Source of the DNA: a virus
Length of the DNA stretch: 25,651 nt
Direction: 5' to 3' (one strand)
IMG/VR virus record: IMGVR_UViG_3300037507_002873
Coordinates: 1-25,651 of that record
A program made the translations under genes and the position numbers. The notes under the pieces were generated by a model, which worked only from the letters and a program-made list of their open reading frames with translations, was not told the origin of the DNA and did not search any database. Shown in pieces: positions 23,994-25,651 of this stretch (position 1 is the first letter of the stretch; each line of letters opens with the position of its first letter).

Positions 23994-24679
23994 GCAGATG
24001 TACTGACTCCACGTGTTGCTGCAGTTGGTGAGTATAAATGAACCTGATTGTGGTTCTTATCGTTGTAGTCAAACATCGTCACCGCCGAGTATTTTAGCCC
24101 ACTTTGTACCGGTAGGGCCGCGTGTGCGAATATGAAAGTTGAAGGGAAGAAGACGATGTCGCCTGCCTCGGGTTTAAACTTCAAATCAAAATACGGGAAA
24201 AACAGTTCCCCACCTTCATAGTCGTCATTGAGATACATGATTGACGATATGGTGCAGGTGTAGGAAAAGCCGTGGTCGGTATGCGTTTGAAAGTGTTGCT
24301 TAGGTCCATACTTGACGTAATTGATTGCTTCCATGTAATCCATTTTTACGTTGTACATTGATTCGTAGTGTCGCAAGCAAGGCGTCAGTCTTTCGGTTGT
24401 ATCTGACCAAATAGCCTTTATTTCAGAAAACTCATTGGGTGCCTGATTTGCAAGGTCTTCGCTAATTTTGCAGTCAAAGCAGTCTCTGTATTCGGGCATT
24501 TTTTGCTCGTGCCCAACGAGGGCCTCCATCCACATGTAGGGCGGTGTCGCGCTTGCGCCTATCGTATCTTCTAGGCGTTCCACTAAGCGCAATTCTTTGG
24601 GAAGCATATTCCTGTAGACCATCATCGCAAAACGAGGGTCCCCCAGGTATTCGCATGAAACATTAACTGCCGAGTTCAT
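23990..24679 (-). CDS. Fe(II)/2-oxoglutarate dioxygenase E (prolyl-4-hydroxylase-like)
   Basis: A 229-residue protein with an AGAAAGG ribosome site before ATG 24679. It is shorter than A-D and belongs to a different branch. Iron ligands are His133 and Asp135 in FQTHTDHG and His186 in FAHAALPV. The co-substrate anchor is Lys196 (GLKYSAVTMF), as in true prolyl-4-hydroxylases, where A-D have Arg. YLNDDYEGGELFFPYFDLKF and GDIVFFPSTFIFAH are standard P4H core strands. Its likely reaction is hydroxylation of a proline or similar residue. It is the first gene of the minus-strand block and diverges from the peroxidase-like gene across 49 bases. Confidence 0.9.
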   Translation of the reverse strand: MNSAVNVSCEYLGDPRFAMMVYRNMLPKELRLVERLEDTIGASATPPYMWMEALVGHEQKMPEYRDCFDCKISEDLANQAPNEFSEIKAIWSDTTERLTPCLRHYESMYNVKMDYMEAINYVKYGPKQHFQTHTDHGFSYTCTISSIMYLNDDYEGGELFFPYFDLKFKPEAGDIVFFPSTFIFAHAALPVQSGLKYSAVTMFDYNDKNHNQVHLYSPTAATRGVSTSA

Positions 24680-24728
24680 TTGATTGCACCTTTCTTGACC
24701 ATGGGTCTCATCATAGTAGAATGTTGGT
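24680..24728. promoter_or_regulatory. Bidirectional promoter region, leaderless on the plus strand
   Basis: On the plus strand TTGACC (24695-24700) and TAGAAT (24717-24722) are 16 bases apart, and six bases then lead to ATG 24729; no Shine-Dalgarno is present. On the minus strand TACTAT (near 24711-24716) could be the -10 for dioxygenase E, with a weak TTTACG-like -35 and a proper AGAAAGG site. The two -10 elements nearly touch, so the promoters probably compete. Confidence 0.6.
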
Positions 24729-25592
24729 ATGAGCGTAAAGTCTATTTCCAGAACAATTGAAACCCTACCGTTGTCTATTTACGACATAAAAATCAAGTCC
24801 GCCGACGGGAAAAACGACGATGTGCTGGCCGACGCAAAGGGTAAGGTGACCCTCCTATTCAACGTCGCTGCAGGCTGTGGGAATATCCCCCAACACGGCG
24901 TAATTGAGCAACTTCATCAAATGTACAAAGGAAACCCTGATTTTACAATTTTGGCTGTGGTCGTTGACGACTTTGTTTGCCACGGATATGAACAGTTTCA
25001 GGGAGGGCTTGCCTCGTATGCCGAAAAAAATGCCCTACACCTCACACCAGGTCAAGTGGCAAAAGATTATGCTCAAACACATTTTGGTGCAACATATGAG
25101 TTCACCGAATTGACAAACGGTCGCTACGATAAGCACTCATACAGCGAAGACTTTGTGCCCAATACTCAAAAACTTCAGGACATTCATGAACTGTGGTTTT
25201 ACCTGACAAGATGCCATGAAGCAGACTTTCAGGAAAATGGAACTCCGTATAGTGATGAATTTATCCCATGGGCAAAGGTAAAGGCTTCGAAACCGGAAGA
25301 CAAAAAAGGCATGTGTAATTTGACGGGAAATTTTACAAAGTTCTTGATTGACAAAACAGGAACACAATATATGCGATACCACAACGGGTTTCTCCTTGGT
25401 GAACGTAGTCAACACGGAGAGTTTTTCCCGTGGTGGCACGGCGAAGGTTTGGAAAAACTTAAAGAGGAATTAGGGGAAAAAGAGTTCTTTGAGTGGACAA
25501 ATGCCCCATATCCAAGCAGGTTGCAGCAAAAAGGCATTGACGAATCCCTAAGGATAATCAAAGACGATATTGATTACATGTTGAACATGTAA
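24729..25592 (+). CDS. Glutathione-peroxidase-like thioredoxin-fold protein
   Basis: A 287-residue protein on the plus strand. LLFNVAAGCGNIPQHGVIEQL (residues 42-62) matches the active-site strand and helix of glutathione peroxidases (NVASxCGxTxQ), with Cys50 as the peroxidatic residue. NFTKFLIDKTGTQYMRY (201-217) matches their late strand. In the catalytic tetrad, Asn201 is kept but the Trp before it is Gly200. The FPCNQFG loop appears as VDDFVCHGYEQFQGG, so the Gln is uncertain. An insert of about 60 residues (130-190) and a C-terminal part after 230 make it about 100 residues longer than usual. It may reduce peroxides or act as a thiol oxidoreductase. Near five iron enzymes a protective role is attractive but unproven. 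Confidence 0.72.
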   Translation: MSVKSISRTIETLPLSIYDIKIKSADGKNDDVLADAKGKVTLLFNVAAGCGNIPQHGVIEQLHQMYKGNPDFTILAVVVDDFVCHGYEQFQGGLASYAEKNALHLTPGQVAKDYAQTHFGATYEFTELTNGRYDKHSYSEDFVPNTQKLQDIHELWFYLTRCHEADFQENGTPYSDEFIPWAKVKASKPEDKKGMCNLTGNFTKFLIDKTGTQYMRYHNGFLLGERSQHGEFFPWWHGEGLEKLKEELGEKEFFEWTNAPYPSRLQQKGIDESLRIIKDDIDYMLNM

Positions 25593-25651
25593 TCACTTAA
25601 TAAGAAACAACCTATTTCTATTCGGAATCGGTATCAAGGAATCCTTATTGT
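25593..25651 (+). other. Region after the peroxidase-like gene, with imperfect inverted repeats
   Basis: AGAAA and TTTCT around 25604-25618 can pair, and AATAAG with CTTATT frames the segment to the window edge. Either could form a terminator, but no clean stem with U tract is seen before the sequence ends. Confidence 0.25.

Noticed and set aside
1-25651. Host chromosome or prophage junction, integrase, tRNA genes
   Set aside because: No integrase, attachment repeat, tRNA cloverleaf or housekeeping gene was seen, so lytic or temperate life style cannot be decided from this window.

Overview
The window looks like one stretch of a tailed (siphovirus-type) phage genome, read almost entirely on the minus strand from right to left. 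A tape-measure protein, tail assembly chaperones with a frame overlap, a major tail protein, a Dit-like distal tail protein, a VanY-type endolysin and two small holin-like proteins are all recognisable. The host is probably an aquatic actinobacterium. The reasons are an r1t-type holin-like protein, Thr-rich linkers of a kind familiar from Acidimicrobiia surface proteins, and several gene starts that look leaderless, which is common in Actinobacteria. This host call is inference; no host gene or integration site is visible.

Layout from left to right, against the direction of transcription. At 1-7723 lies the tail module: a tail/baseplate protein cut by the window edge, Dit-like protein, a 1622-residue tape measure, chaperones G and GT, and the major tail protein. 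A strong hairpin and a promoter separate the major tail protein from the chaperones. At 7809-9234 lies the lysis module, unusually placed just upstream of the major tail protein. At 9310-11942 are a SNF2/SMARCAL1-like helicase and a small charged protein. At 12001-15126 is a very large exported protein with a signal peptide, two Thr-rich mucin-like linkers, an FN3-like domain, twelve perfect-length 17-residue repeats and C-terminal membrane segments. At 15192-17390 are two tandem paralogous glycosyltransferases. A small plus-strand zinc-ribbon gene sits at 17455-17679.

The right part, 17763-24679, is dominated by five Fe(II)/2-oxoglutarate dioxygenases, four of them closely alike. They are interspersed with a SAM methyltransferase-like protein, a DUF6065-like protein and four small proteins of unknown function. 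A plus-strand glutathione-peroxidase-like gene (24729-25592) diverges from this block.

The most interesting reading is that the dioxygenases, glycosyltransferases and methyltransferase form a phage-borne modification cassette. Its possible target is the Pro/Thr-rich exported protein or another virion or cell-surface polymer. This is a hypothesis drawn from gene content and adjacency. A second theme is a recurring promoter layout with the -10 hexamer 6 nt before the start codon, which predicts leaderless mRNAs. Coding density is very high: the longest gap between genes is about 90 bases, so no stretch above 300 bases lacks a gene. I saw no tRNA, rRNA, CRISPR array, insertion sequence, integrase or attachment site.
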